64,000 bases of DNA from Piscicola geometra (Eukaryota; Annelida; Clitellata; Hirudinida; Piscicolidae), in the NCBI GenBank assembly GCA_943735955.1, contig OX030957.1, forward strand, positions 10,216,100 to 10,280,099. The letters run 5' to 3'. A program made the translations under genes and the position numbers. The notes under the pieces were generated by a model that saw nothing but the letters and a program-made list of their open reading frames with translations, did no database searches and had not been told where the DNA came from. How positions within the stretch are numbered: the first letter of the stretch is position 1; every line of letters begins with the position of its first letter. Below are positions 62,834 to 64,000 of this stretch, piece by piece.

Positions 62834-64000
62834 TGAAGTTCTCTTGTAACCCAAAACATAAAGTCAAAGACGAAACATTGTTTAAGAACACTATGACACG
62901 AGAAAGCAACGAAGGCGATTCTAACGGCAACAACAGTGCACCAACTACTTTCTTCAACTTCCAGTTCAACGCTCCAACATCTACGTCCCTCAAAACGGCT
63001 CAAAACGATCCTAGCAGCGTCAGCAACCTCAAAGCACCAGCCTTCATCGCCTTTCCCACTCCGCCTCAAACCCTCTTCATCACACAGCCCCTCAACCAGA
63101 GCAGTGTCTACAAGTCCTTTCATCCCTGGAAAAGTCCTTTCCCTTCTCACCACAGCCAAACAAATTTTCAAAAAACTTCCGATAGCATTAACAACAACAT
63201 GAACAACAACGAACTAGCAAATGACTACAACAACGATAATAGTAAATTGTCTAACAACGACACTTCTGCCACAAACAACAGCAAAAAAAATCCTAGCAAC
63301 TACCCTCCTGTGGTTGTTGAGCCTGATTCTTCTCTCACTCCTGATGCTGTCAAACCTAAGACACAACAACAACAACAACAACCACCACCACCACAACAAA
63401 CACAGCAACAACAACACTGCGATGACTTCACGACGTTCAAGCAGTCACAACAACACAGCAAAGAGAACGCCACATTGTCATTCATGGCACACAACAACGA
63501 ACAGAACATCCGCGTCGAAATCAACGCCAACAACATCAACAACGCCAACTACGGCATCATCATCAACAGCATCAACAACAACAACAATAGTACTAACAAT
63601 AACAACAGCTACCACAACAACATCTACGAAAACCCTTTGTCGTCTTGTGCTATCGGAAACTCTTTTTTTTATCAGCAAAACCCCAACAAAGATCTTCCCG
63701 CTTATTGGTCTGACAGCATTCATCCCTCTAACCCTTCCTCCTCCAACCCTACTTCTATCTATCCTAGATGGCCTAGCACAGCCTGCACAGCTGCTTACGA
63801 CAGTTGGACACATTTAGCAGCAGTGAACAATTGTTCGGTCAAGCAGGAGTCCAACAACCTCTCAGTCAACAACAGCAACACTGCCTTGTGGTGGGGCGCC
63901 TACCCTCCTCAGACTGACTTGGTTCCTCCAGGGGGCACTTGGACAGACTTCGCTATCCCTGGCACTCCATCTTGCAACAACCCCCAACAACCCTTTCCTG
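62834..64000 (+). CDS. Asn/Gln-rich N-terminal exon of a probable transcription regulator (runs off the window)
   Basis: The frame is open from 62809 to the end of the window. With the acceptor AAATCTTTCAG at 62833 the exon gives about 389 residues; the first in-frame ATG is 62893 (MTRESNEGDSNGNN). The protein is disordered in character: Asn runs, six Gln followed by four Pro (about 63364-63395), Ser/Thr/Pro-rich blocks and few charges. A SUMO-type motif VKQE stands at 63838-63849, followed by LWWGAYPP. Such composition is typical of the activation region of metazoan transcription factors, but no DNA-binding domain is inside the window, so the family cannot be named. Codon choice (AAC, CCT, TCC) differs from the AT-rich surroundings, as expected for real coding sequence. 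Confidence 0.6.

Noticed and set aside
62830..63813. Long minus-strand and alternative plus-strand frames opposite the Asn/Gln-rich exon
   Set aside because: They are shadows of AAC/CAA/ACA-rich codons; the chosen frame is the only one open to the window end and has protein-like composition.

Overview
The window looks like AT-rich nuclear DNA of an invertebrate animal, most probably a protostome. It has many GT-AG introns, an NCAM/Fasciclin-2 type adhesion gene, a junctophilin gene, a secreted chitin-binding (peritrophin-type) gene, a eukaryotic tRNA-Glu, remains of LINE reverse transcriptases, several hAT-type DNA transposons, and very long microsatellites. The phylum cannot be fixed from the sequence; chitin binding plus heavy microsatellite load would suit an arthropod or mollusc. 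No bacterial, organellar or CRISPR features were seen. Exon models come from reading both strands by eye; splice phases agree from exon to exon, but no transcript evidence was available.

Layout. (1) 6-22874, minus strand: 18 exons of an NCAM/Fasciclin-2 gene (signal peptide, five Ig domains, two fibronectin III domains). Its C-terminal membrane part lies off the left edge, and a TATA box lies at 23050-23057. (2) 22875-34185: intergenic, with a 36-bp tandem repeat, tRNA-Glu(TTC), a 300-bp palindrome, a broken LINE and a GT array. (3) 34186-46470, plus strand: a complete eight-exon junctophilin gene, from the first MORN repeat to the C-terminal membrane anchor. (4) 46471-50623: intergenic, with candidate DNA transposons. 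(5) 50624-53527, minus strand: a complete six-exon gene for a 157-residue secreted protein with two chitin-binding type-2 domains. Four of its five introns are built almost wholly from four different simple repeats. (6) 53584-57400: a CR1/L2-like LINE relic, a 500-bp GT array and a hAT relic. (7) 57468-64000, plus strand: a CRE-CCAAT-TATA promoter, a small candidate first coding exon, and at 62834-64000 a large Asn/Gln-rich exon running off the right edge, probably the N-terminus of a transcription factor.

The genes do not form a pathway. The adhesion protein and junctophilin both suit excitable tissue, but nothing shows joint regulation. The most unusual themes are introns made almost entirely of microsatellite, CA arrays placed against 3' splice sites, and at least three hAT families that each carry their own array of short self-complementary subterminal repeats.
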